From assembly GCF_008087625.1 (NCBI RefSeq), contig NZ_CP042997.1, forward strand, positions 10,292,001-10,356,000: 64,000 nt of DNA, read 5' to 3'. The notes under the pieces are model-generated. The model did no database searches, had not been told where the DNA came from, and saw nothing but the letters and a program-made list of their open reading frames with translations. Made by a program: the position numbers and the translations under genes. This stretch comes from Aquisphaera giovannonii (GTDB lineage Bacteria > Planctomycetota > Planctomycetia > Isosphaerales > Isosphaeraceae). The stretch's first letter is position 1; each line of letters begins with the position of its first letter. This document shows positions 17,198-27,722 of the stretch, piece after piece.

Positions 17198-20100
17198 ATG
17201 AGCAGCCGCACGCGAACGCACCAGTGGACCCTCCGCGCCCGCCGCCGGCTCCGCCCGGGCCTGCTGGCCCTGGAGGATCGGACGCTCCTCGCGACGTTCA
17301 CCGTGACGAACACCGGGGACTCCGGCGCCGGCTCGCTCCGCGCCCAGCTCGCCGCGGCCGGCAACGGCGACACGATCGTCTTCGACCCCGCGGTCTTCGG
17401 CACCGAGCGGACGATCACCCTGACGGGCAGCGTCCTCAGCATCACGAAGGACGTGACCATCCAGGGCCCCGGCGCGAACCTGCTCACGATCAGCGGGAAT
17501 TCGGCCCACTCGGTCTTCAACGCGGCCGCCCCCGGCACCCGGCCGGCGGGGGCGATCCTCTCCGGCCTGACCGTCTCGGACGCCGTCGTGAACGGCGCCG
17601 GCGGGGCGATCCTCAACGCCGGGACGCTCACGATCCGCGACTGCGCCATCGCGGGCAACACCGCCTGGAGCGGCGCGGGGGTCGAGAACTCGTCCGTCGT
17701 CACCCTGATCGGCTGCACCGTCTCGGGCAACACGACGACCCGCCAGGGGGGCGGCGGCCTCATCAATTACGGGGCCATGACGCTCATCGACTGCACCGTG
17801 ACGGGCAACGCGGCCGCCGGCGCCGGCGGCGCCATCTTCAGCAACGGCGCCTCGCTGTCGGTCTCCGACTCCACGATCGTGGGGAACACGTCGGCCACGG
17901 TCGGCGGCATCACCGCGAACAACGGCCTGACGATCAACAACTCCATCCTGGCCGGCAACGCGGGGGCCGACTACTTTGGCTCGCTCACCGGCAGCCACAA
18001 CATCGTGGGCGGCGACCCGATGCTCGCCGCGCTCGCTTACAACGGCGGCCCCACCCGGACCATGGCGCCGCTGGCCGGCAGCCCGGCCATCGGCGCGGGC
18101 AGCAATGCGCTGATCCCCGCCGGGATCGCGGTGGACCAGCGTGGCGTCGCGCGGATCAGCCAGGGGACGGTGGACATCGGCGCCGTCGAGAGCGGGCCGG
18201 CGGGCATCACCGTCACCACGCTCGCCGACGAGGACAACGGCGGGGCCGACCCGGGGGCCGGCGCCGGGGCGTCGCTCCGCGAGGCCCTCGCGCTGGCCAA
18301 CGCCATCCCGGGCGGGGGCGCGACCATCGGCTTCGCCGCCGGGCTGAGCGGCACGATCGGGCTCTCCATCGGCCCCCTGCCGGTCATCGCGCAGGCCACG
18401 ACGATCGCCGGCCCGGGCGCCGGCGTGCTGGCCGTGGACGCGAAGTCGATCAGCCGCGTCCTCCAAGTCGTGGCCGGCGTCACCGCCTCGATCTCCGGCC
18501 TGACCCTGACCGGCGGCCTCGCGGACGCCGGCGGCGGCGGCATCCTCAACGCGGGCACCCTCACCGTGGACGCCTGCGTCATCGCGAACAACTCCGCCCC
18601 GGGCAACGGCGGCGGCATCGACAACCTGGGCACGCTCACCCTGACCAACTCCACCGTCAGCGGGAACAGCGGCAAGCAGGGCGGCGGGATCTTCAGCAAC
18701 AATAGCCTGACGATGACCGGGGACACGGTCTCCGGCAACGCGGGCACCTACGGCGGCGGGATCAAGACCTACGCCGGCACGGCGTCGCTGACCGGCTGCA
18801 CCGTCTCGGGCAACACGAGCCCGAATCAGGGCGGCGGGCTCTACCTGCGGAGCACGGCCCGGCTCGTCAACTGCACGGTCGACGGCAACACGGCGGGCAG
18901 CCCCGCCGCGCCCGCGGGGCACGGCGGCGGCATCGCGGTGATGGTCGCGGGCGCCAGCCTGACGATGACCGGCGGCAGCATCTCCGGGAACACGAGCCCC
19001 GGTCGCGGCGGCGGCCTGTACAGCCGGGGCCCCGTCCAGCTCTCGGGCGTCGCGATCCGGGGCAACGCCTCGAACCTGGGCGGCGGCGTCTACAGCAAGG
19101 GGACGGCCGCCCTGGACGGCTGCACGGTCTCCGGCAACACCTCGAACCAGGGGGGCGGCCTCGACGCCGCGGCCAGCCTCTCGCTGACCCGCTGCACGGT
19201 CTCGGGCAACAACGCGAGCGCGTCCGGCTTCGGCGGCGGGATCAACAGCTCCTCGTCGCTGTCGCTGACGCTGTGCACGATCTCGGGGAACACCGGCGGG
19301 GGGGGCGGCGGCGTCCACGCCTTCGGCCAGCTCAACGTCCGGGACAGCACCCTCTCCGGCAACACGGCCGGCGGCGGCATCTGGAACTTCGGGACGGCGA
19401 CCCTGATCGGCAGCACGATCTCGGGGAACCACGCGGTGGGCGGCTTCGGCGGCGGCATCCGGAACAACGGCTCGCTGGCGATGACCAACTGCACCGTGTT
19501 CGACAACACGTCGTACAACGGCCCGACCCCCGGGGCCGGCGGCGGCGTCTGGAACTACGGGACGGCGACCCTGACGAACTGCACGGTGGGCAACAACCAC
19601 GCGAGCTTCCTGCCGAACACCGGCGGCGCCGGCGGCAACCTGTTCAACTACGCCGGCAAGAGCCTGACGCTCAACAACAGCATCGTCGCCTACGGGGCCG
19701 GCTACGGCGGGAACATCGCCGGGATCGTCTCCGGCAACAACAACCTCATCGACGACCCGGCGGCCGCCGGCGGGCTCTCCGCCGCCAACGGCAACATCCT
19801 CAGCTCCAACCTCCGCCTCCGCCCGCCCGGGGATTACGGAGGGCCGACCAAGACCGTGGCCCTCTTCCCCGACAGCCCCGCCGTGGGGGCCGGAAATCCC
19901 TCGCTCATCCCCGCGGGGATCATCACCGACCAGCGCGGGTTCGCGCGGGTCGCGGGCAGCAGGGTGGACATCGGCGCGTACCAGTCCAGCTCGACGATCG
20001 TCGTCACCACGCTGGCCGACGAGGACGACGGCGCCGTCGACCCGGGGCTCGGGTCCGGCACGTCGCTCCGCGAGGCGATCGCCATGGCGAACGCCGACCC

Positions 20101-23100
20101 GGCCGGGGGCGACACGATCGCCTTCGCCGCCGGCCTCCGGGGGACGCTCGCGCTCACGCTCGGCGCGCTGCCGACGATCACCTCCACGGTCATTATCGCC
20201 GGCCCCGGCGCCCGCCTGGTGACGATCGACGCGCAGCGGGCATCCCGCATCCTCAACGTCGCGGCCGGGGCCGACGCCACCGTCTCCGGCCTGACGCTCA
20301 CGCACGGGTCCGCCGCCTCGGCCGGCGGGGCCGTCTCGAACGCCGGGACGCTGACGCTCGCCGGCGTCGCCGTCACGGACAGCGTCGCGTCCCAGGCCGG
20401 CGGCGGCGTCGCGAACAGCGGCACCATGGCGCTGGTCGGCAGCACGGTCTCCGGGGACCGGGCCGGCTCCGGGCCCGGCGGCGGCATCATCAACTACGCC
20501 GCCATGACGGTCCGGAATTGCACCGTCGCCGGCAACTCGGCCGGCTTCCAGGGCGGCGGCCTCTTCAACGTCAGCGGCGCCAGCCTGACGATCACCAACA
20601 GCACCGTCGTCGGCAACTCGGCCGCGAGGGGCGGCGGCGGCCTCTCGGACACCGGGACCACGACCCTGAACAACACCATCGTGGCCGGCAACAGCGGCGG
20701 CGACGTCCTGGGCTCCGTCGGCGGCCGGAACAACCTCATCGGCGACGCCGCGAGCGCCGGCGACATGGTCAACGGCGTCGCGGGCAACATCGTGGGGGTC
20801 GACCCGAAGCTCGGCCCCCTCGCGTACAACGGCGGCCAGACGCAGACCATGGCGCTGCTCGCCAACAGCCCGGCCCTGGACGCCGGCGATAGCAGCCTGA
20901 TCTCCGCCACGACGGACCAGCGGGGCGCGGTCCGCGTCAAGGACAAGTCCGTGGACATCGGCGCCTTCGAGGCCGGGCCCTCGGTCCTCGTCGTGGACAC
21001 GCTCTCCGACGCGAACTCCGCCGGCACGACGCTCCGCGAGGCCATCGACTACGTCAACGCCATCGACCCGACGGGCGGCGTCACGATCGCGTTCGCGCCC
21101 GGGCTCTCCGGCACCATCGCCCTGACGCAGGGCGCGCTGCCGGACATCGCCGGCAGCCTGGCGATCGCCGGACCGGGCGCCAACCTGCTGACGATCGACG
21201 CCCGGTCGTCGGGGGCGGTCCTCACGATCGACGCCGGCGCCAGCGTCGTCCTCTTCGGGCTGACGCTCACCGGCGGCTTCGGCGAGCCGGGCGGCGGCGG
21301 CGTGACGAACTCGGGCTCGCTGTTGATGAGCGGATGCGTCGTCGCCGGCAACGGCGGCCTCGACGGCGGCGGCATCAACAACGACGGCACCCTCCGGCTG
21401 ATCGGCTCGACCATCTCCGGGAACACGACCCTCCTGAACAGCGTGGGGGGCGGCCTGTACAACTCGGGGACGGCGACGCTCATCAACTCCACCGTGGCGA
21501 ACAACTTCGCCCTCTACGGCGGCGGCGGGATCTACAACGCCGGCTCCGGCGTGCTGACGCTCGAGGGCTGCACGGTCGCCGGCAACCAGGTGGGGTTCGC
21601 GGGAGCGTCCGTGGCCGGCGGCGGGATCTTCAACGCCCCGGGGGGCAAGGCGACGCTGACGAACACGATCGTCGCGGGCTCGAACTCGGACGAGAGCCCC
21701 GGCGGCGACATCGCGGGCACGGTGACCGGCAGCAACGACCTGGTCCAGGACGCGGCCAGCTCCGGCGGCCTGGTCAACGGCACGAATGGCAACATCGTGG
21801 GCGTCGACCCGAAGCTCGGCGCGCTCGCGAGCAACGGCGGATCGACCCGATCGATGAGGCCCCTCGCCGGCAGCCCGGCCATCGACGCCGGATCCGACTC
21901 CCTGGTCCCCGCCGGCGTGACCACCGACCAGCGCGGCGCGTGGCGGATCCGCGGGGCCCGCGTGGACATCGGCGCGGTGGAGGGCGGCACGGCGATGATC
22001 GTCGTCACGACGCTTGCGGACGAGGACGACGGGACGATCAACCCCTTCTCCGGCGCCGGGACGTCGCTCCGCGAGGCGATCGCCTTCGCCAACGCCGACC
22101 CGGGCGGCGGCGACACGATCGCCTTCTCGCCGCTCCTGAAGGGCTCGATCAACCTGGGCCTGGGCGCCCTGCCGACGATCTCCGCGGCCATGACGATCGA
22201 GGGGCCGGGGGCCAACGTGCTGGCGATCGACGGGCTGGGGGCGAGCCGGATCTTCTGGCTCACCTCCACGGCCGACGTCGCGATCTCCGGGCTGACCCTG
22301 GCGCACGGCCGCGGGGACGTCTACGGCGGCGCCATCCTGAATCGTGGCGGCACGCTCTCGCTGACCGCCTGCACGCTCTCGGGCAACACCGCCAGGATCG
22401 GCGGCGGCCTGTACAGCTCGGGAACGGCCACGCTGGTCGGCTGCACGCTCTCGGGGAACGCGGCCTCGACCGCCGCCGGGGCCGCGTATAGCGTCTCCGG
22501 GAGATTCTCGCTGACGAACTGCACCGTGAGCGGGAACACGGCCCCGACCGTCGCCGGGATCGCCCTGATCGGCGGCACCAACACGATCCTCGCCTCCACG
22601 ATCAGCGGCAACACGGCGACGAGCTCCAATTTCGTCGCCGGCGTCTACGTCCAGGACGGCGCCAGCTCGATCGCCGATTCGATCGTCGCGGGCAACGTCA
22701 ACCCGCTGGGGGCCAGCGACCTCGGCGGCACCGGCTTGGCCTCGGGCTCGAACGACGTGATCGGCACCGGCTCGGTGGCCGGCTCGAACAACAGGCTCGG
22801 CGTGACCGATCCCGGGCTCGCCCCCCTCTCCTGGAACGGCGGGACCACGCAGACCATGGCGATCCTCCCCGGCAGCCCGGCCCTGGGCCTGCTCGCCGCG
22901 GGCGCGACCACGCTCGCGGCCGACCAGCGCGGCCTCCCGCTGGACGCGCCGGCCGCGGACGCCGGCGCCTTCCAGTACCAGGGGCCCCCGCCCACCGCGA
23001 CGATCGTCGGGGCCGCGACGGGCACGACCCTCGTCGCGACGACCTTCACCATCCAGGCCAACGACCCGAGCCCCGCGGACCAGGCCGGCACGTTCACCTA

Positions 23101-25978
23101 CACGATCGACTGGGACGGCGACGGCACCGACGTCCAGGTCGTCCAGGGGCCGTATCAGTTGATCCTGAGCCACGCCTACGCCGCCGCGGGGGCCTACACG
23201 CCGAAGGTCTCCGCGCTCGACGCACACGGCCGGGCGAGCGCCCGGGCCGCGCTCCCCGCGCCGATCGTCGTCTCCAGTATCGACGCCAACGGCTTCACCA
23301 CCCTGATCTCGACCGGCGACACGGTCACGATCAATCTCTCCTCGCTCTCCGATCAGACGATCGCCCAGCAGCTCATCAACTCCGCCCCGGAGGCGACGTG
23401 GAAGGGCGCCGTCAACCTCACGGTGACGAGCGCGATCCCGCTCGTCCACACCGAGATCAACCCGACCAGCCCGAACGCCGTGGTGACCGTCTCGGGAAGC
23501 GGCGGCGGGCCGCTAGAGTCGCTCTTCGACGTGAGCAGCCCGTTCGGCGGCGAGTCGCAGCAGGGCGTCGCGACCATCGCCGTCATCGTCGCCCTGGCGG
23601 TGATCGGCGGGGCGGGACTCGGGTCCGTCGGGGGAACGGTGGCGACCGATTTCGCGGAGTATCTCACCACCAGCGAGACGGGCATCACCGGCTTCTTCCC
23701 GAACCTGATCGGGCAGACCGGGATCTTCGCGGCCGGCGTCGGCATCGCCACCGGGTCCGGGGTCGCCACCGGCGTGGTGACCACGGCGGCCTACATCTCG
23801 CTGGGGGCATCCCCGGCGCTCGTCGTCGATCAGGGGAAGGTCTCCTGGTCCGACTCGCTCATGGGCACCGCGACCGACTCGTCCACCGTCATCGTGAAGG
23901 GCGGCTCCCTGAACCTGGACAACAACATCATCACCGGCACCCCGAGCGGCGACCAGCCGCTGATCGAGGTGGACGGCGGGACGATGGTCCTGGGCGCGAA
24001 CGCGTCGAATCGCCTGGCGGTCTTCGGCTCGGCCCCGTTCGTGAACGTCGCCGGCACGGGCAAGGTGATCGTCGCGCCCGGCAACTCCTTCTTCCTGGTC
24101 AACCCCGACCTCACGAGCCAGGCCGCGACCGGCACCGCGGTCGTGCTCGCCTCGTCGGCCGCGGTGGCCGCGACCGGGCAGTCGATCACCTACACGGCCA
24201 CCGTCACGGCCGGCGGCTCGCCCGCCACCGGCGGCCGGGTCGAGTTCTTCGATGACACAACCGGCGTCATCCTCGGCTTCGCGACGGTGACGAACGGCAC
24301 GGCCTCGATCGGGGCCTCCTTCAACGCGCCCACGGCCGGCGACGCCATCTACGCCACCTACCTGCCGGAGACCGGGGCGCTCGCCCCCAGCTCCGGCCAC
24401 CTCACCCAGGTCGTCTCCGACGCCACCACGACGAGCGTCACCGGCCCGGCCGCGACGCCCGTGTACGGCCAGTCGATCACCTTCACGGCCACCGTGACGG
24501 CCGCCGCGGCGTCCGGCGTCACGCCCGCCGGGGCGGTGGAGTTCTACGACGGCGCCATCGACCTCGGCGCGGGCACCGTCCTGGCCGGGTCGGGCGGATC
24601 CGCGACCTCCACGTTCACGACCTCGCTCCTGTCGGCGACGACCCACGCCATCCGGGCGGTGTTCACGCCCGCCGCGGGCAGCACGCTCCAGGGCAGCTAC
24701 GGGACGTTGAGTCAGATCGTGAGCCCGGCGCACCTCACGGTCTCCGTCGCCGCGGCCAGCAAGGCCTTCGGCCAGGCCTTCGACGATGTGAGCTACGTCG
24801 GCACCATCACGGGCATCCGGAACGGGGACGCCATCACCGCCACCTTCCGCAGCGCGGGGGACGCCGCCGGCGCCATCGCGGGGAGTTACTCGATCGCCGC
24901 GACCCTCTCCGACGGCGGCAGCGGCAAGCTCGCCGCCGACTACGTCATCGACTCCGACCTGGCGGACGTGGGGACCCTCACGGTCACGCCCGCGGCCACG
25001 ACGACGGGCCTGTCGTCCTCGGCCAACCCGTCGGCGCGGGGCCAGTCGGTCACCTTCACGGCCGTCGTCGCCTGGGCCTCCCCGGGGGTGGGCACGCCGG
25101 CCGGGAGCGTGACCTTCCGGAGCGGCTCGACCGTCCTGGGCACCGTCGCGCTGGCCGCGGCCGGCGGCGTGGCGCGGGCGAGCGTCACGACCGCGTTCAC
25201 CTCGACCGGCTCCCCCGTCATCACCGCGAGCTTCACCAGCACGGACGGCAACGGCACGGCCAGCTCGGGCTCGCTGACCGAGTCCGTCCAGGACGTGGTC
25301 CTGGAGCCCGACCCAGCCGACCCGTCGAAGACCGCGCTGGTGGTCGGCGGCACGACGGGCAATGACCTCATCGCCTTCGTCCCCGACTGCCGGTCGGGCG
25401 GCGTCCAGGTCGTCGTGAACGGCGCGTCGAGGGGCACGTTCTCCCCCACCGGACGCCTGATCGCGTATGGCCAGTCGGGGAACGACGCGATCGCGGTGTC
25501 CGATTCGATCCGCCTGCCGGCCCTCCTCTTCGGCGGCGACGGCAGCGACGCGCTCTGGGCCGGCGGCGGCGACGCCGTGCTCGTCGGGGGCAACGGCAAC
25601 GACGCCCTGATCGGCGGGCTCGGCCGGGACATCCTCATCGGCGGCGACGGCGCCGACATCCTCATGGACCGGGGGGACGACGACATCCTGATCGCCGGCA
25701 CCACCGACTACGACGCCGACGCCGTGGCCCTGTCCGCCCTGCTGGGGGAGTGGGCCCGGGCCGACGAGGCCTACGCGACGCGGGTCGGCCGCCTCGCCGG
25801 CGGCATCACCTCCGGCGGCTCCACCTACCGGCTGGGCGCCAGCACGGTCCACACCGACACGGCCATCGACGTGCTCTACGGCGGCTCCGGCACGGACTGG
25901 TACTTCGCCAGGGTGGGCGGGACGAACCAGGACGTGGTGTTGAAGAAGAAGCGCCCCGAGGTCGTGACCGCCATCTGA
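17198..25978 (+). CDS. Giant exported beta-helix / Ig-like / RTX-like protein
   Basis: A 2926-residue protein. It starts with a basic stretch and LALEDRTLLA, the planctomycete-specific N-terminal motif. Residues about 35-1920 hold five modules, each opening with a 'TLADEDDG...GTSLREAIA.AN' (CSLREA-type) unit and continuing with right-handed beta-helix repeats of the 'NCTVSGNTA..GGG' kind that end in 'SPAIDAG...TDQRG' (choice-of-anchor Q type). A PKD-like domain lies at about 1930-2020. A strongly hydrophobic Gly/Ala region (about 2120-2210) looks like two membrane segments. Three Ig-like repeats follow (about 2310-2700). Near the end are Asp/Gly-rich 'GGDGADIL', 'GGNGNDAL' units (about 2770-2840) that resemble RTX calcium-binding repeats. 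It is likely a surface adhesin or matrix protein; the ligand is unknown. Confidence 0.88.
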   Translation: MSSRTRTHQWTLRARRRLRPGLLALEDRTLLATFTVTNTGDSGAGSLRAQLAAAGNGDTIVFDPAVFGTERTITLTGSVLSITKDVTIQGPGANLLTISGNSAHSVFNAAAPGTRPAGAILSGLTVSDAVVNGAGGAILNAGTLTIRDCAIAGNTAWSGAGVENSSVVTLIGCTVSGNTTTRQGGGGLINYGAMTLIDCTVTGNAAAGAGGAIFSNGASLSVSDSTIVGNTSATVGGITANNGLTINNSILAGNAGADYFGSLTGSHNIVGGDPMLAALAYNGGPTRTMAPLAGSPAIGAGSNALIPAGIAVDQRGVARISQGTVDIGAVESGPAGITVTTLADEDNGGADPGAGAGASLREALALANAIPGGGATIGFAAGLSGTIGLSIGPLPVIAQATTIAGPGAGVLAVDAKSISRVLQVVAGVTASISGLTLTGGLADAGGGGILNAGTLTVDACVIANNSAPGNGGGIDNLGTLTLTNSTVSGNSGKQGGGIFSNNSLTMTGDTVSGNAGTYGGGIKTYAGTASLTGCTVSGNTSPNQGGGLYLRSTARLVNCTVDGNTAGSPAAPAGHGGGIAVMVAGASLTMTGGSISGNTSPGRGGGLYSRGPVQLSGVAIRGNASNLGGGVYSKGTAALDGCTVSGNTSNQGGGLDAAASLSLTRCTVSGNNASASGFGGGINSSSSLSLTLCTISGNTGGGGGGVHAFGQLNVRDSTLSGNTAGGGIWNFGTATLIGSTISGNHAVGGFGGGIRNNGSLAMTNCTVFDNTSYNGPTPGAGGGVWNYGTATLTNCTVGNNHASFLPNTGGAGGNLFNYAGKSLTLNNSIVAYGAGYGGNIAGIVSGNNNLIDDPAAAGGLSAANGNILSSNLRLRPPGDYGGPTKTVALFPDSPAVGAGNPSLIPAGIITDQRGFARVAGSRVDIGAYQSSSTIVVTTLADEDDGAVDPGLGSGTSLREAIAMANADPAGGDTIAFAAGLRGTLALTLGALPTITSTVIIAGPGARLVTIDAQRASRILNVAAGADATVSGLTLTHGSAASAGGAVSNAGTLTLAGVAVTDSVASQAGGGVANSGTMALVGSTVSGDRAGSGPGGGIINYAAMTVRNCTVAGNSAGFQGGGLFNVSGASLTITNSTVVGNSAARGGGGLSDTGTTTLNNTIVAGNSGGDVLGSVGGRNNLIGDAASAGDMVNGVAGNIVGVDPKLGPLAYNGGQTQTMALLANSPALDAGDSSLISATTDQRGAVRVKDKSVDIGAFEAGPSVLVVDTLSDANSAGTTLREAIDYVNAIDPTGGVTIAFAPGLSGTIALTQGALPDIAGSLAIAGPGANLLTIDARSSGAVLTIDAGASVVLFGLTLTGGFGEPGGGGVTNSGSLLMSGCVVAGNGGLDGGGINNDGTLRLIGSTISGNTTLLNSVGGGLYNSGTATLINSTVANNFALYGGGGIYNAGSGVLTLEGCTVAGNQVGFAGASVAGGGIFNAPGGKATLTNTIVAGSNSDESPGGDIAGTVTGSNDLVQDAASSGGLVNGTNGNIVGVDPKLGALASNGGSTRSMRPLAGSPAIDAGSDSLVPAGVTTDQRGAWRIRGARVDIGAVEGGTAMIVVTTLADEDDGTINPFSGAGTSLREAIAFANADPGGGDTIAFSPLLKGSINLGLGALPTISAAMTIEGPGANVLAIDGLGASRIFWLTSTADVAISGLTLAHGRGDVYGGAILNRGGTLSLTACTLSGNTARIGGGLYSSGTATLVGCTLSGNAASTAAGAAYSVSGRFSLTNCTVSGNTAPTVAGIALIGGTNTILASTISGNTATSSNFVAGVYVQDGASSIADSIVAGNVNPLGASDLGGTGLASGSNDVIGTGSVAGSNNRLGVTDPGLAPLSWNGGTTQTMAILPGSPALGLLAAGATTLAADQRGLPLDAPAADAGAFQYQGPPPTATIVGAATGTTLVATTFTIQANDPSPADQAGTFTYTIDWDGDGTDVQVVQGPYQLILSHAYAAAGAYTPKVSALDAHGRASARAALPAPIVVSSIDANGFTTLISTGDTVTINLSSLSDQTIAQQLINSAPEATWKGAVNLTVTSAIPLVHTEINPTSPNAVVTVSGSGGGPLESLFDVSSPFGGESQQGVATIAVIVALAVIGGAGLGSVGGTVATDFAEYLTTSETGITGFFPNLIGQTGIFAAGVGIATGSGVATGVVTTAAYISLGASPALVVDQGKVSWSDSLMGTATDSSTVIVKGGSLNLDNNIITGTPSGDQPLIEVDGGTMVLGANASNRLAVFGSAPFVNVAGTGKVIVAPGNSFFLVNPDLTSQAATGTAVVLASSAAVAATGQSITYTATVTAGGSPATGGRVEFFDDTTGVILGFATVTNGTASIGASFNAPTAGDAIYATYLPETGALAPSSGHLTQVVSDATTTSVTGPAATPVYGQSITFTATVTAAAASGVTPAGAVEFYDGAIDLGAGTVLAGSGGSATSTFTTSLLSATTHAIRAVFTPAAGSTLQGSYGTLSQIVSPAHLTVSVAAASKAFGQAFDDVSYVGTITGIRNGDAITATFRSAGDAAGAIAGSYSIAATLSDGGSGKLAADYVIDSDLADVGTLTVTPAATTTGLSSSANPSARGQSVTFTAVVAWASPGVGTPAGSVTFRSGSTVLGTVALAAAGGVARASVTTAFTSTGSPVITASFTSTDGNGTASSGSLTESVQDVVLEPDPADPSKTALVVGGTTGNDLIAFVPDCRSGGVQVVVNGASRGTFSPTGRLIAYGQSGNDAIAVSDSIRLPALLFGGDGSDALWAGGGDAVLVGGNGNDALIGGLGRDILIGGDGADILMDRGDDDILIAGTTDYDADAVALSALLGEWARADEAYATRVGRLAGGITSGGSTYRLGASTVHTDTAIDVLYGGSGTDWYFARVGGTNQDVVLKKKRPEVVTAI

Positions 25979-25994
25979 AGGCCCGTTTCGCGAG

Positions 25995-26013
25995 GGCGTC
26001 GCCGGGCGACGCC
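25995..26013 (+). terminator. Terminator-like hairpin after the giant gene
   Basis: A perfect 8-bp stem, GGCGTCGC / GCGACGCC, with a three-base loop, 16 bases after the stop. No T-run follows, so it may be a weak or Rho-assisted terminator. Confidence 0.4.
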
Positions 26014-26081
26014 GGCGGGAGAAAAAGGGGACCCTCTACCAATTCTGCGGATTCTGTCGATTTCTCCGGCGCCGAGGCCGA

Positions 26082-26087
26082 TATCCT
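26082..26087 (+). promoter_or_regulatory. Candidate -10 box (TATCCT)
   Basis: TATCCT lies 57 bases before the start of the barrel protein gene, matching the recurrent spacing in this window. Confidence 0.35.
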
Positions 26088-26143
26088 GAACAGGATCGCC
26101 GCGCGACGCCCGGCGACGACCCGACCTCCACGGAGCGGAACCC

Positions 26144-27289
26144 TTGACCGATCGGGCCCCCAAGACCGGTCGAGGGCTCGCGGCGCCCGCCCGCCGGGCG
26201 CTCCTGGCGCTGGCGATCGTCGCCGGGGGCGGCCTCGCGCGAGCCCAGGGGCCCGAGGATGCGCCGCCGGCGGCGGGGCCGGCGGACGTCGGCTCGGTCC
26301 TCCGCGATCGCCTCGAGGACACGGCGCTCTCCGGCGAGGCGCCCGCGTTCTCGTATCCGGACGCCCACGCCGACCCCGCCGCGATCTACCGCGACCGCTA
26401 CGGGGCGACGCGCGAGGATGCCGACCCATTCCTCTTCCCCCGCCTGGTGAACCTGATCTTCGAGGACCGCTGGCTGCTCAACGAGCGCGACCCGGCCAAG
26501 GCGGTGCGGAACCGGATGGCCCGCCGGCTCGAGGCGGACATCCGCGACCCCGCGCCCGACACGGCCAACTTCCCCAACAGCGCGTACACGATCGCCAAGG
26601 GGCGGGTCTACATCGAGAACTCCCCGCTGGGCCTCTACGCGGCCAGCCCGAACCGCCTCCAGGCCCGGGTCTACCAGTGGGAATACCTGCTGCGGTACGG
26701 CCTGACCGACAACCTGGAGTTGCGGATCTTCTCCAACGGCCTGACCTACCAGGCCAGGGAGCGCGGGCAGGCCCCGATCTTCGGCTACTCCCCCCTGACG
26801 TTCGACTTCAAGGCGAACTTCTGGGAGGAGAACACGCGGTACCACATCCCGGCGATGGGCCTCGAGGTGTACCTCCAGACCACGCTCGGCTCGCAGTCCC
26901 TGGCCGCCGGGACGCAGCCTTCGGTCAACCTGCTGTTCGACCACAGCCTGCCGCTGGGCCTCGACCTGGAGTACAACTTCGGCATGACGGGCGTGCAGAA
27001 CGGGCAGGGCCAGATCACCTACCAGTTCAGCTACCAGTGGTCCCTCCAGCGCGAGGTCGTGAAGGACTTCGACGTCTTCTTCCACGGCTTCTACAACGCC
27101 GCCGCGCTGCCGCGTCTCCTCCAGTTCCAGGGCGGCCCCGGCCTGGCGATCCCGCAGGTGACCGTCCTCGGCGGCGGCGGGCTCTGGACCGTGAACGACC
27201 GCCTGGCCGTCTTCGGCAGCTACAACTTCGGCATCACCGACGGCGCCCCCCGGACCATCGCCCTGATGGGCTTCGCCGTGGCGCTCTGA
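26144..27289 (+). CDS. Probable outer-membrane beta-barrel (phenol MetA-like family)
   Basis: A 381-residue protein with a TTG start at 26144 preceded by GGAGCGGAA. An N-terminal Ala-rich signal peptide runs to about residue 34 (ending ARAQG). After a Pro/Asp-rich linker, residues about 165-381 are a series of alternating amphipathic strands ('YLLRYGLTDNLELRIFSNGLTYQ', 'LDLEYNFGMTGVQN', 'YQFSYQWSLQ', 'VFGSYNFGITDGAP'). These resemble the 'putative MetA-pathway of phenol degradation' outer-membrane family (PF13557). The sequence ends in a strand, FAVAL, as barrels do. The substrate is unknown. No pathway genes are adjacent. Confidence 0.7.
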   Translation: MTDRAPKTGRGLAAPARRALLALAIVAGGGLARAQGPEDAPPAAGPADVGSVLRDRLEDTALSGEAPAFSYPDAHADPAAIYRDRYGATREDADPFLFPRLVNLIFEDRWLLNERDPAKAVRNRMARRLEADIRDPAPDTANFPNSAYTIAKGRVYIENSPLGLYAASPNRLQARVYQWEYLLRYGLTDNLELRIFSNGLTYQARERGQAPIFGYSPLTFDFKANFWEENTRYHIPAMGLEVYLQTTLGSQSLAAGTQPSVNLLFDHSLPLGLDLEYNFGMTGVQNGQGQITYQFSYQWSLQREVVKDFDVFFHGFYNAAALPRLLQFQGGPGLAIPQVTVLGGGGLWTVNDRLAVFGSYNFGITDGAPRTIALMGFAVAL

Positions 27290-27409
27290 CGCGTGATGCC
27301 CGGGGGAAAGAGTATCCCGAGCCCGGCCCTCCCGATCGCCGGGCGGAGCCGGCCCCTGGACGCCCGGATGTGCGACGCGGCGAACCCGGCACGGCGCCGC
27401 GGCTTCTGG

Positions 27410-27415
27410 TAAACT
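27410..27415 (+). promoter_or_regulatory. Candidate extended -10 (TGG-TAAACT)
   Basis: An extended -10-like box 59 bases before the antitoxin start. Confidence 0.35.
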
Positions 27416-27473
27416 CGAGGGTCGCCCGGAGGGTCGGTCAACGGCGCATGGCCCTTGAGCGGAAGGGGAGGTT

Positions 27474-27722
27474 ATGCCGATGGACGGCGGCATGGTGATC
27501 CATCTCGATCCCGATCTCGAGGCGGCCTTGGCCGCCTCGGCCCGGCGCCTGGGGGTCGCTCCCGAAGCCCTGGCTCGGGACGTCCTGCGCGAGCGATTCC
27601 TGGGCGGGGCCACGGCGATTGAGCCTCGCGATGAATGGGAGCGGCGGCTGATCGGGGCCGCCAGCGATTGCGGGGTCTCCCTGCCGGATTCGGCCCTGAG
27701 TAGCGACGGACTCTACGAGTAG
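27474..27722 (+). CDS. Antitoxin of a PIN-type toxin-antitoxin pair
   Basis: An 82-residue protein with an excellent ribosome site (GGGGAGG). The N-terminus, 'VIHLDPDLEAALAASARRLG', with the following helix 'PEALARDVLRERF', looks like a ribbon-helix-helix DNA-binding unit. The tail is acidic and could cover the toxin active site. Its stop codon overlaps the start of the PIN toxin by one base, the usual layout for vapBC-like pairs. It probably represses its own promoter. The family assignment is by layout and motif only. Confidence 0.7.
   Translation: MPMDGGMVIHLDPDLEAALAASARRLGVAPEALARDVLRERFLGGATAIEPRDEWERRLIGAASDCGVSLPDSALSSDGLYE

Noticed and set aside
17165-23449. A 2094-codon open frame on the minus strand opposite the giant beta-helix gene
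   Set aside because: It is low-complexity Arg/Gly/Asp/Ala sequence without domains, a by-product of strong GC bias in the third codon position of the real gene.
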